This document shows, one piece after another, positions 34,220 through 45,133 of a stretch of 64,000 bases of DNA. The notes beneath the pieces are model-generated. The model did not search any database, was not told the origin of the DNA, and saw only the letters and a list, made by a program, of their open reading frames with translations. Position numbers and translations under genes: made by a program. This DNA comes from Ganoderma boninense (taxonomy: Eukaryota; Basidiomycota; Agaricomycetes; Polyporales; Polyporaceae). Each line of letters starts with the position of its first letter. The first letter of the stretch is position 1. Location of the stretch: the NCBI GenBank assembly GCA_002900995.3, contig CM035307.1, positions 4,243,105-4,307,104 of the forward strand. Direction: 5' to 3'.

Positions 34220-37200
34220 CTAGTGGAAGCCAGGTGGGCTGTAGTGGAACTGGAATCCGCCGCTGCCGCCGGGGAAGCCCTGCTGGAAGAACTGCGCGAA
34301 CTGGCCGGGGAAGCCACCGCCCTGGAACGGGCTCCCGCCTTGGTTTGCCGTGGGGTCATTTGGATCATCGCCGTTGTCGAAGCGTTGGCGAAGTTCTAGG
34401 GAGTGGTATTAGATTCTGAACGGAGGCCAGGACGGATGAGGCGAAAGAGTGCCTACCAGGGTCGCTGAGCACCTCGTACGCCTCGTTAACTGCGGCCATC
34501 TTCGCCTCGCTGCCACCCTTGTCAGGGTGAGCCGTTAGGACGGCCTTGCGGCTGGTAGGAAGGACATTCAACGTAAGTAACGGAAAACAAACACGACACA
34601 ACTGGTGCACCCACTAAGCCTTCTTAATCGTTTTCTGGTCCGCATCCCGCGCGACGCCGAGCACCTTGTAGTAATCCTTCTGTTTCGACTGCTTCAGGAG
34701 CTTCTGCGCCTTCACCAGCCGTTGATGGATCTACCACAGCGCGCATACCCCCCCGTTAGACCTTCATCAAAGGGCTTGCAACAAAGAGCACTAAGTGAAT
34801 ACGCACCTCGCGGTCCTGCCGCCCACTCGCCTCGAACGCACGTTCAAGCACCTTGACAGCATCCTCCCACTGCTCCCGCTTAAACAGCGCCTCTGCCATC
34901 CCCATCGCCCCGTCCGCATCGTCCTCCCACCCCTCCATCTCTAGCAGCTCCCCGCACCACTGCTCGCCCTTCTTCACCTGGTTCGTCTTCATGTGTGCCC
35001 GACACAGCGCCTTCAGGATGACCGCCCTCCGCGGCGACGCGCGCAGCGGGTCCGCCATGTGCATCTGCGGATGCAGGTCCATGTTCTCGCGCGTGATGTG
35101 CTCCTGGAGTGCCGCGTCGTATTTCGCCGCGAACCCGTCGGATCCGTCTGCGCTGCTGCCGAGCAGCAGCTTCAGCACCCCGCGCCAGTCGTCCGACTGC
35201 AGAGCCTTGTCCAGCGCCTTGAAGCTCTTGTCGAACGCCTTCACGAGCCGGTGCATCTTCAGGCACTGCGACGAGTCCGGGTCGTAGTGCAGACACTGCT
35301 TCAGGGCGCCCATCGCGGGCGATGTCGGGTCGGTGGGGGAGTAGTAGGGGAAGAGGAAGTAGCCGAGCCGTGCAGATTTCATCCATATTTGCGTCGTCGC
35401 CGTCGTGAGTTGTGCCAGTCGTCTGTATGCGCGCGCTCAGTCGTCGAGATCTCAGATGACGACAACGTCAGAGGCACTCACGAAAGGTCCGCCACCGCGC
35501 CCTCGATGTCACCCGCCGCGATCGAGCAGTCCGCGCGCTGCTGCCGGATCTTCGCCGAGTGCGACGCGGTCGCGAGCGCCGTCGTCGCCGCCTCCACGCA
35601 CGCCTGCCACAGCTTCGCGCGCATCGCCTGCGTGATCTTCTTACTCGCCAGCTCGCCCTCCGTGATCGCCATCATCACCTCCTGCGACCCTGAGTCGCCC
35701 TTGACCTTCGTCGTGTACTTGCGCAGCGCATCGCGCGCGTCGGCGAAGCGGCCCTCCTTCGTGAAGATGCGCGCCTTCATGAGGTTCGCCTTGTCGAAGG
35801 AGTCGTTTGTGAGCGAGAGCACGTGGTCGAAGTCGGCAAGTGCGGAGGAGTAGCGTCCAGCGGAGTAGTAGGCTGTCGCTCGTTTGTAGAAGAGTAGATA
35901 TTCGGGCGAGCCCTCTGTTTCATTACGGTCAGCTTCAGTCAACAAGGATCAAACATGAGAGAACGTGGCAGAGTCAACCGTGGCTATGGACGTGCAGACC
36001 ACTTCCGGTGGGTGTGCACGCCGGTAATGCCAGATCATGGCGATGGGGGGAGGCTAACCCCACGATGCGATGGTGTCTCTCGGGCACGCTTTTGTCCAGC
36101 AACAAACACGACTACCCACGGCAACAGCCTCGCTATATGCGCCCTGCTCGACACATCTCAAAGTAATCTAGATACCTTTACCATTTCTCGCGGTGAAAAC
36201 AGTAATGCCCCCTGGTGAAATTCAGTTCTAGCACAATGCGCGCCATTATTTACGGTCGGTCAACAAAGGGCTCTACAGTTGCCACGACGGAGGATGGTGA
36301 AAGTATTCAGAGTACTTTCACAGCAACTTTTACCGTAATTTAGGACACACAATGGCACGACGGGCAGTGGCGAAGACCGCACCCCAGGATGACCCCGTAA
36401 ATGTCTGCGACTGGTCTCCTGTCATGAAGTCGTCTACAAGGCTGCAGGACCGGAATCCTAGATAATGCCACATAATAGACCATTGAAAGGTCGTTATGGT
36501 TCATTGTATGCGGCGCTTCCGAGATTCAGGTCCTGAACTAGTCTGGCGATCATGACTTGTGGCCAGGAGAACATTCATAGTCTCAATTACAACGATATCG
36601 TGGGACGCGGAATTGATCACTGCGTGGGCAGTGGCAAATACTACCGACCGGAAGAGGCCTGTGAAAGGAGGGTCGCAATCTGGACCTCATTTTTCAACGA
36701 AAGAACAACGCAACCTTATTTACCCTTTCCATAGCAATCCAGGAAGCATCCGTTGTCTATTGGGCTCTATACAGCGCTTACCCGAAACCGCGGGGCGAAA
36801 TACGATTGTGACAGGAGACCATCTACAGTCCTGTTACAGTCGTATCCCGGGTGGCGATATCCGCCACTGCCTATTACGACACGTTACGCTGATATGCACT
36901 GGACCGGCAAGCTAACGCTGCTCCCGCACCGCACATACAGGACCCACCAGACCGTTAAGAGCCGTCCTTTCCCCCTGCTTTCTTTCCTACCCCTTTCTGA
37001 ACGCATCCCAAAGGGGGTGGTGACGAGACAACAAGGGAGCGGGGGTATACCACAAATATGAAGGTGCAGCACCCTTCTAACGCTGCAAAACCAAATTTGT
37101 TGGGTCTCCAGTGGCGGGAAATGAGCGCAGCAGCTGCGCACTACACGACGCGTGCTGACGGTACCTCCGCTTTCAGCAGGAGCCATCCATGAGGGTACGT

Positions 37201-37640
37201 GCGACATGAATGTCCGACCCATGACCCTCCTACATGGCAACTTCTGCTGCCTCCGTAAACGAAGGACTACCACCGCAAGCACTCTCACTACATCCGGCTA
37301 TGGCGCGAGACATGAACCAGGGAGAGGGCGCAGGCCACTGTCTTTCGCATCCTCCACAGTGATACCAAACCCCGCTGGGAACCATGCCAGCCGCACAACA
37401 TGCATCCCGGCCCACCGAAACGTACAAGCAACGGTGCTCACCTATCGCCTCCGAATAGGCTCTTGCAGCGTCGTTAAATTGACCAGCGGTGAGAAGCGCA
37501 TCTGCGCGGGTAATAAGAGGAATGAGTTCTTCGGGGTACAGAGACGTTCCAGAGATCTGTTGCTGCTGGGCATTGGCGTGGTATACAAGTCCAACCAAGA
37601 GAAGCGGTAGGAGCTGTAGAAGTCGTAGTCGTGGCAGCAT
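34220..37640 (-). CDS. ER co-chaperone with TPR repeats and C-terminal J domain (DNAJC3/P58IPK-like)
   Basis: Likely ER-lumen co-chaperone that binds unfolded clients through its TPRs and stimulates BiP/Kar2 through its J domain. Six exons (37640-37442, 35914-35482, 35422-34807, 34730-34615, 34551-34457, 34395-34220) give 544 aa. The signal peptide is MLPRLRLLQLLPLLLVGLVY. TPR-like helices run from about 35 to 415 (YLLFYKRATAYYSAGRYSSA, ADFDHVLSL, CSIAAGDIEGAVADL and others). The J domain is near 433-500 with DYYKVLGVARDAD, HPD at about 463-465 and EAYEVLSDP. A Gly/Phe-rich tail ends PPGFH. No HDEL/KDEL is present, as in animal DNAJC3. Intron 1 is about 1.5 kb, far longer than any other intron here. 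Confidence 0.92.
35915..37441 (-). other. Unusually long intron 1 of the DnaJ/TPR gene
   Basis: The protein runs without a gap from AYSEAI to EGSPEYLLFYKRA across this interval, and donor (gtgagc) and acceptor (aaacag) agree in phase. So about 1,527 bases are intronic where neighbours have 50-70. I find no coherent protein-coding signal inside and did not find clear terminal repeats. Confidence 0.7.
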
Positions 37641-38354
37641 CGCAGTGTGGTGAGAACCAAAGAGAGCCCACAAAGTATAAAGAGGTAAACAGTGCCAGCA
37701 AAGGCCTGCGGCGGAGAGGAGGAGGAGAAAGAGGTGCACGAGAGCGGATGGAGTTCAAGTTGAAGTTCCGAGGCCCAACTGTGGACTGGACACGTTCGCA
37801 ACTTCCACGTGGCGCGTGACCCGTCACAAATGACGTCAGGACGCTGCGCCGGGTCACACAGAAAACACCGGCTGTGGCCGAACCACCAGCTCGTCGTCAC
37901 CGAGGGCAACATTCCCCAGAATCATGTGCGGAATCAGAGGCGGAACGTGAAAATATGAAGGTCGAGATGCCTGGTGGAATATGAACAGGAGTATTTAATA
38001 TGAGTCTTTCGATGAAGGGAGCATGTAGTACTACTATCTAGAGACTAGTAGTACATATGCTCCTCAAATGCCATGAATCGCGCATGGTTATCCAAAGGAT
38101 GTCTTTTACATCATATAAAGCTCATATCTCCTGGTTCATGTATGATTCCGACGGGCACATGATGAGAGACACAATCTATGAATTTGCTCCAAACATTCTA
38201 TGTTAGGCACAACGTCACAGTTCGAATGATTCCTGCGCATCATAGGACAATCATTCTTTGTGGCCCGCAGACTGTTCCATCTCTGGTTACTCTGCCTAAA
38301 TCTGGCGTTCGCAAAACGGTAAATACCATTTAAAAAATCATTGGTACGTCGGAC
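37641..38354. other. Intergenic region with a promoter-derived 17-mer
   Basis: No gene supported. catcataggacaatcat at 38238-38254 is identical to 19728-19744 in the F-box A promoter and may mark another F-box relic. AT-rich around 37960-38340. Confidence 0.35.
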
Positions 38355-39810
38355 CTAGTACGCACGCTTCCAATAATCATCCGATCCAATATCCGCGTCC
38401 TGCACCCTCACCACGCTCTCTTCCTCACCGTCGCTCCCTGGCATTAATCTTGCAGACACCATAGGGTACGGCCGCACCGACCGCTCGTAAACCACGCGCT
38501 CGACGCAACCTCTCCACCCCTTCAAGCACTGCACCGCCGCGTCGTCCAGGAATGCATCGTGCGCCGCCGCCCACGCCTCCACGTCGCTCCAGAATCCCTC
38601 TACGTACGTCCACGCGATTGTCAGCTTCCGCTCCTGCACGATCCCTCCGCCTTCTGGCTGCGCCCCCAGCGGCCGCAGCCAGTCCACCGCGCTCGTGTCG
38701 AGGTACGGCCTCTCTTTCTGTCGCCAACAAAACCACAGCGGCCTCGTCAGCGCTCTCATCTCGACGATAAGCACAAGAAGAGCGACGGTCGCGACGCACG
38801 TAGGGACTGTCCACCTGCAGGTATCGCAGGCGCGGAAACCGCTCCCTCACCTCCTCCATCCCCCACCTCAGCTCAACCGCCCTCCCAGGCATCGCGAGCC
38901 GCCCCCCGAGGCGGAGGCTGAGCAGCTGTGGCCCGAGGAGCGCGGCAATGTGCGCGACTTCGGACGCGAGGTACGCCGTGCGGTGGAGGTGCGTGAGGCT
39001 CCCGAGGACCGGGGCGCGGCTGTTGAGGAAGCGCGAGGAGCAGGCGAGGACGCGCAGCGCGGCGAGATGTCGGCGGTCCTGAACCCAGTGAGCGGGGAGG
39101 TCGGTCAGGGTGTTGCCACGGACGTCGAGCGTGTCCAGCGAGGGGTGCGCTGCGAGGAAGGCGAAGAAGGCAGCGGTGGAGGAGGGGCTGGGGTCGACCT
39201 TCAGGTTCGCGGCGAAGCTGCGCAGGTGCGGGAGGCGGATGTCGAGTATGCTGATGCTCTCGAAACACACGGGGACGGGCACGGATGAGCGGAGCGTGAC
39301 GGCGCGGAGGTTCGGGAGGGCCATGAGGAGTGAGGGGAGCACGGCGGGGAGGCGGGTGTTTGTCCCGTCGATCCGAAGTATGCTGAGGTCAAGCACTAGG
39401 GTGCCGCGGCGGGGGCAGGTCGCAATCGACTCGCGGAATTTGCGAGCCTCTGGGGTGTTCCACTTGAGGACGACTGTGCGGTAGAGGATGTGCTCGGCCA
39501 CCTCGGAGAGTGAGTGGTTCACAAGCATGACATGTGCGAGCGTGTCCCTCGGACTATTTTCCAAGATTTGGATCCACAGTTCGGTAGGAAGACTAAAGGT
39601 CGACTGAGACGTACACAGTGTCCGTGGTACTGAAACCTTCGTGGTGACTGCATATAAGATGTGAGCTGAGAGAGGCCAAGCGGCGGAAGGCAGATGTCCG
39701 GTGGTCCAGCAGCCTCAGCGGAGTTACAAATTTCACTCACTGGAATCTCCTTGGCCATCAGGACCGCTTTTTGGCGTCCTAAATAGGTACGCAATAACTT
39801 TCGAGGTCAT
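38355..39810 (-). CDS. F-box protein D
   Basis: Three exons (39810-39741, 39629-38800, 38717-38355) give about 420 aa. Phases again are 1 and 0. Exon 1 is a short leader (MTSKVIAYLFRTPKSGPDGQ). Exon 2 starts with a short extension, then the F-box LPTELWIQILENSPRDTLAH ... NHSLSEVAEHILYR, and leucine-rich segments (VLPSLLMALPNLRAVTLRSS, LPHLRSFAANL, LTHLHRTAYL, LLSLRLGGRL) to RYLQVDSPY. Exon 3 holds the module: AVDWLR, KLTIAWTY, HDAFLDDAAVQCLKGWRGCV, ERVVYERS and the final DDYWKRAY. I chose the acceptor at 39629 because the nearer tttag breaks the frame. All conserved blocks are intact. The inferred role is SCF adaptor. Confidence 0.85.
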
Positions 39811-40723
39811 TGTACTGATAGTGTGGAACGAGGGAGGTAGAGGTAGATAGAATCAGAGGTCAAGCGGGTTTGGCTACTAGCTCGGCACTCGCCGTTGGAG
39901 ATAAACCGTCGGCGCCTCAGCACCGCCATTGGCGCTAAAAGCATCTCTTCAACCTTGAGGTTGAACACAGTCGCTTCAGCTTCAGCTCCGGTCAGGTACA
40001 TCATGATCTGTGCTGCTCCGCACGTACGTATTCTGACCACAGCTGCAACGATTACACAGGAACTTGACAATGCACGTGAAGTCGATATCGTAATCGCCGG
40101 CCTGCAGCGGGGGCAGCACTGGCAAGTGACGGACGTCAGCTGGCTGTTTGATTGGCCAAAACCGTTTCACGCATTCGACTGGGCAGGAATGTGCCAGTGC
40201 CAGCCATCGTGTCAGCGCGGTGCCAGAGACCCGCGTCTTCCCGCTCGTCCTGTGCCCATCATAGTGGGACTTAGACACCGCGAAGAAGGGCAGAAGCTCC
40301 ATGATCTCAGATGGTAAGCAAATTGCGGATTGTCTATGCTGTCTTCGTTGCTTAGTGAAGCAGGTGACCAGTTCGAAAGCATATGTGCACAGGGACTAAG
40401 GTTCTTGCCGGACTCCGGATCCGACTCTGAGGCAGGCGGGCTGTATGTGCCTGACACGCCACGTCTGAGGAGGGGCTGACACTGGCTGCAATCTGCCAGT
40501 CCTAGTGCCAGTGCTTCAAGTTTCCCATCGTCAGCCACAACTCTAAGTATCAACCAGCCAGCCCTAAACGCCGACGGCCCAAGGGCGAAAACACTACAAA
40601 AGCTAGCACCACCTCAGTGGCCACCCCCATCCTTGCCAGCCTGCCCCCCCTCCCCCCCCTTCCTCCCTCCACCCCCCGGACCTCCGCATAGACGCAGCCC
40701 GTGCCTCAAGCCTCAGCACCAGG
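39811..40723. other. Intergenic region with C-rich promoter tract
   Basis: No gene is supported in about 910 bases between divergent genes. A strongly C-rich, pyrimidine-rich tract at about 40640-40682 lies 45-85 bases before the ATG at 40724. Such tracts often sit near transcription starts of highly expressed fungal genes, but that is inference. Confidence 0.4.
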
Positions 40724-41574
40724 ATGCGCTTCTCAGGCCAGTTCCCCTCCCCGCTCGCCGCCGCCCTCGTCTTCGCCAGCGCTTGGGCGGGAGTCGCTGC
40801 CGCACCAGGCCCGGAGGCCCGTGGTACCAGCCCCGCTGTCGGTGTCGGTGTGCCCCCGCCGCAATTCAAGGAGGTCTTCGTGGGGCAGTTCGACATGTCC
40901 TCCCGCCACGTCGCCACCGGCCCGTTCGGGACCCGCGTCCACAACGCCATGAGCGGGTGCGTCGTTTCTCGCCATCCCCGTCCCCCACACCCTGCTCTGT
41001 GTTCCGTGTTCCGTGTTCTGCGTTCTGCGTTCTGTATTATGTGTGGCCCACTGCGTTACTGATACCCGTTGCGCACCGCAGGGGGAGCATGTGGGACGCG
41101 GCGACGGGCGCGGTCGTCGCGGACATCCTCCCGTTCGCGGACGACGGCGTGAGCAGCGCCGCGGGGCCGTTCTTCCCCGTCGCGCTCCTCCCGCTCGTGT
41201 GGAAGGCCGACGGGCACTACGCCGCGTTCTCCACCGTCGGCGTCAGGTGCGTGACCCCGTGCACCCGTGCCTCCCAGTTGCTGTTGTTGGTGGTGGGGCT
41301 AACGAGTGGTTGGTGCGTTGTGCGGACAGGGGCGGGACCGAAAAGCGGTCGTGGGAGTATGCGTACGTCCCCCCACTCCCTCATTGTGCGGAGGGGAGAT
41401 GCGGATGCTGACGGTGACGCGGCCTTCTTTCTTTGTCTTTTGTGTTTGGTTTGCAGGCATGTGGAGACGGACTCGCCGACGTACGCGTGGATGAACAGCC
41501 GGTTCTTCATCCTCCGGGTCAACTCGACCGCGGTCCCGCGGCTCACGTTCACCATGTACGAGGAAACGAGTTAG
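40724..41574 (+). CDS. Secreted DUF3237-like protein, copy 3
   Basis: Four exons (40724-40956, 41082-41246, 41330-41362, 41457-41574) give 182 aa. Exon 2 is 165 nt as in copy 1, all junction phases match, and exon 3 is one codon longer than the others. Signal peptide about 1-27 (SPLAAALVFASAWAGVAAAP), then a Gly/Val/Pro-rich insert not found in the other copies, then FKEVFVGQFDMSS, TGPFGTRVH, GSMWDAATGAVVADI and HVETDSPTYAWMNSRFFI. The last block is the closest of the three to the DUF3237 consensus (ETD-P-Y-W-N-x-x-x-F-V/I). The three copies lie on the same strand but 31 kb apart. Function is unknown. Confidence 0.86.
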
Positions 41575-42749
41575 AGCGCGTGTTCCTGCGAAGCGCGGCC
41601 AGCGGCGGGTCAGAGTTCTTCTGACTCTGAGTGGGGCCAAGGACATTGTGATTGTTGTCATTGTTGAGATCGACGCTTTCGATGCTGTGTTTTGCTTTGC
41701 TTGTCGACCGTGTTTTCGCTATGGGGTCTAGCTGCTGTGGGAATGACAGGAGAGCTTTCGTCACACTTCAGCTTGTGTTTGGCGCCGAGTAGAACGAAGA
41801 CGCACAGAGGAGCCTGGGGTTCGAGCACACCTTACTTGCGCAAGATATTCGACGAGCACTTGATTCCGGAGAGGAGGTGAGTCCGATGCCCCATCACGGT
41901 TGTCAAGGCTGAGTTGTGTCTGAACACCTTCCAATAGAGCATCCGGAGGTGGAAGGGGGTATTGGTCGGGTGCAATAACAACTCGTTCCAGCACGCCGTG
42001 ATCCGCCTTGCAGGGGTAGCGCACAGCGCGGTAACCGACGGCCACGTATATGCACTACTTCACCTGAACCACCCTAGAATCATCACCGGCCCCTGCGCAT
42101 ACTTTTGAACGATATTACTCAGCACCGACGGGATGTATGACCTCCTTGTGCGTATTTCGATTCGAATCCTCGTTTGGCAAAATTTCGTATGTGTTTCACA
42201 GCCTCGGGGATGCTACTCTGTTGCTTTGGATGAGTTGCCTACCCGCCTCCCCTCCCCCAAACCCGGTCTTCAGGGGGGTCGGGGGAATGTGCTCCCTAAC
42301 GTACCCCGAAGTGTCCTCTGTCCGACCATCACAGGGCCGACTGCCCCTTGCCGGAACCACGCTTGGCAAGAATGCAGCACCGCCACAGACGAGGGCCGTA
42401 GACTCTCGGAAACGACGATCTACAGAATGTGGCGGTGCCGCCCCTCCCGGTACGCCTGCTATGGACATGCCGAACTGGGGTTAATAATGAATGCACCGTT
42501 CACGGTGTACCGACGATGAACGCGGAGGCTTGGCGAGTGAGCAGAGGCTCCTCGCGCTCGCGGCGGATGACAGCGGCGCGGCCAACGAACGAACGTTGCA
42601 CGCACCCTGATGCAGTGCTCGTCCTGGGGTTTAAAAAGTCTTTGGCTTGACGTGGCGCACTGACCAGACTCCACAGCCCAACAGCTTACCCAGACATCCA
42701 TCCAACCCCAACGCGCTCAACGAGTACGACTTCCTCTCCCCTCCCCGCC
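41575..42749. other. Intergenic region
   Basis: No gene supported in about 1.2 kb. A tRNA-like B box gattcgaatcc occurs near 42169-42179 but no cloverleaf can be drawn. tttaaaaag at about 42631-42639 is a weak TATA candidate for the next gene. Confidence 0.3.
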
Positions 42750-43579
42750 ATGTTCTCGAAGATATCCCTCATCAAGTTCGCCCTTGTGCCCCTCGCGGCT
42801 GTGACGCTCCTTGCCCCCGCCGTGCCCGCGTCCCCCAGCGTCGCGCTCCAGGAGCGCCAGAACGACCCGTCCCCGGCCCGTACTACTGGCCCTCCCCGCC
42901 CACGACCAACTGCCAGCCCGACAGGACGCGCATGCCGCTGATCACCATGCCCGACCAGGACACGGTGTGGTACGTCGGCCAGTGGCAGCAGGTCCGCTGG
43001 TACGTTCGCTCGAGGCTCGTCACTATCACTGCATGTCCCCGACGAGTGTCCATGCGCTGATCACTCTTCGTCTGTCGTCTGCGGTCTGGCACGGGAGCAG
43101 GCAGACCCAGGATGACGGCAGCGGGCAGGGCAATGTAGTAGACGTCGACCTCAGCGACCTCGATGTCGACGTCGGCGCCGACCTAGACGTCGCCGACGAG
43201 GACTCGAGCGAGGACCTCCCTGTGCGCCCGCGCCTGCCGCGGTGCGTGCCGAGGCTCGTCCTGTACAAGCGCAGCGACCGGTTCTTCAACCCGAGTGAGC
43301 CGTCTTTCTTTCTGTGCGAAGACTGATCGCTGACCGATCTTGTGCTGCAGTCACTATCAGCATTAACTTCGACATGGACGAGGGCGTCGTGGACATCTTC
43401 GTGCCTAACGTGAGGCCCGACAGCGATTACGTGGTCATCCGTAAGTTTCAGGCTGTCGACGTTCTCCGACTCGGGATGGCGCTCGGGGACTTATGTGTGG
43501 TCTTTGCGTTGCAGTGTACTTGGGCAGGATGCAGAGCCGTGGCAACATGTTCCAGATCAGCAGGCGGAGGAACCAGTAG
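42750..43579 (+). CDS. Secreted Kre9/Knh1-like protein, short and apparently frameshifted
   Basis: Exons 42750-42999, 43101-43294, 43351-43440 and 43515-43579. The start encodes a clear signal peptide (MFSKISLIKFALVPLAAVTL). The later part has the Kre9/Knh1 N-terminal fold pattern: DTVWYVGQWQQVRW, RLVLYKR, ITISINFDMDEGVVDIFVPN and YVVILYLGRM...GNMFQIS. Such proteins act at the cell surface in beta-1,6-glucan or wall organisation and often carry a Ser/Thr-rich GPI tail, which is missing here. The signal-peptide frame and the GPYYWPSP...TVWYVG frame differ by one base; the shift lies around 42865-42890, near C-rich runs. No good intron explains it. Either a one-base indel makes this a pseudogene or the sequence has an error. 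An Asp-rich insert (VDVDLSDLDVDVGADLDV) is unusual. Confidence 0.55.
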
Positions 43580-43958
43580 AAGCCCCACGAGGACGGATAC
43601 TCAGAGAAAGACGAAGACAACAACAACCCGGATGGTGACACGAAGGACTTTTGTAGGATATCTTGCTGAACTGCTTCTGCTTGGTTTCACCTCGGACTTT
43701 GTCCTCCCCGCCAAAACGTTTAGAGATCGCATTGAGCACGCAACCAGACTGGGAAGAGAACACCATGAGACATTGTAGCTGTATACACTGTACGTCATGA
43801 GTTGTCGTCAAACACGAAAGAGACTAGACATGACGGATATTTCGACGTTGGTCCTCGCACTATGGTATCATCATGGTGGCCACATCCTCGTTTGACGGAG
43901 GTGAAACAAGGCCTCGAAGTATACCAAGCGGGAGCTGAGGTGAGTAGAACGACGTGAC
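43580..43958. other. Convergent intergenic stretch
   Basis: The 3' ends of the Kre9-like gene (+) and GH18-1 (-) face each other. No gene is seen. Confidence 0.25.
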
Positions 43959-45133
43959 TCAAAAAGCACCGCCCTTCGCCGACTGGATCCAGGCTGCGTC
44001 GGCGTTGGGGAACTGCGGAGGATGTGTGCACCATGAGACACTGCACAACAGATTTCGAAACGGGAGAAAGGCGACGCACCTGCCAGACCATGACACCTGC
44101 GTTCCAACCCTTGGCGTCGGCCTGCTCCACGCACGACCCGAGCGTCGCTGGGTCCATGAACCCGTCCGTCGCGTCTACCTCCGTCGCAGGCTTCCCGATG
44201 ACGAGCTTATTGAGCGGTATGCCGTTCTTCGGGATCTCGAAGAGGGACGAGCCAGGGAAGGCGCCGCCCGAGCTCGTGAGCAGGCCCGTGCAGTCGGTAT
44301 ACAGGCCCTGGTTGTAGAACTGCACATTGTACTGTGGGCGTATGTCATCCGAGTCAGCTGTGCCATCACATTTGAACTATAGAGAAAAAGAAAGCTAGAG
44401 AGATATGGAGAAGGGGGGACGCACCCAGTCGATGAGCGATCCGACGTTGTTATTGACAGTCACGTACGCGCCCGCCGCGAACTGTGAGTTCGGGGCGAGC
44501 CACGGCGCCAGTGGCGCATGGCTGAGGATGTACTGGCCCTTCGGCAGCGTCTCCCTCAGCGTCGTGGTGAACTCCGAGACCCATTGCTCGGCCGCGCCGT
44601 CGCCGCGGTTCATCGCCGTCAGATCCTCGTAGTCGACATCGATCCCGTCCAGCCCGCTGCTCTTCACCCACTGCGCCATCGTGTTGGCGGTGTTGACGGC
44701 GTTCGCGCCAGAGGTGGTCGGGGTGTCGGTGGCGCCGAACGCAGAGACGATGATCTTGATGCCGGCGTTGTGGTACTCGGCCGCCTTGGCTGCCTTGTCC
44801 GCGGTGGGGAGTGCGGCCCAGTTCCCTGCTTGGTCGACTGCACCGGTGAGGGTGAGGAAGGAGAGCGCGACAACGTTGTAGCCCTAGAGTAGAGAATGCG
44901 TTAAGCAGGAATCAGGCAGTGAGCATAGACATGGCGCGCACCTTGAGCGTGGACGCAGCAGGTAGGGCACCGGTCACCCAGTAGTCGGAATAAATGACGA
45001 AGCGCGAGGTAGGCGCAACCCCGCGCGCAGACAGATTAGAGACTTCGCGGTCGGAGGGAGTAGGAGCGGCGTAGCCGACGGAAGCCAGTGCGAGGGCGAC
45101 GAACAGGGCAGTGATAATGTGAGGGGAGAACAT
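43959..45133 (-). CDS. GH18 secreted chitinase-like hydrolase, copy 1
   Basis: Predicted to cleave chitin or related N-acetylglucosamine polymers outside the cell. Four exons (45133-44942, 44883-44425, 44331-44080, 44012-43959), all phase 0, give 318 aa. Signal peptide MFSPHIITALFVALALASVG, then SRFVIYSDYWVTG (strand 1), YNVVALSFL, IKIIVSAFGATD and the GH18 signature LDGIDVDYE with catalytic Glu near 150. Later QYILSHAPLAPWL, VQFYNQGLY and VMVWQ match GH18 barrel strands. The C-terminal exon encodes only FPNADAAWIQSAKGGAF. There is no chitin-binding module. Compact single-domain enzymes of this kind include small fungal chitinases and endo-beta-N-acetylglucosaminidases; the sequence does not separate them. 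It is a tandem partner of the gene at 46801-47942. Confidence 0.93.

Noticed and set aside
39560..39630. Frameshift at the first intron of F-box D
   Set aside because: The nearest acceptor breaks the frame, but the acceptor ending at 39630 restores phase 1 and an open path into the F-box, so no lesion is needed.
42165..42182. tRNA B-box-like gattcgaatcc
   Set aside because: No A box at the right distance and no acceptor or anticodon stem can be formed on either strand.
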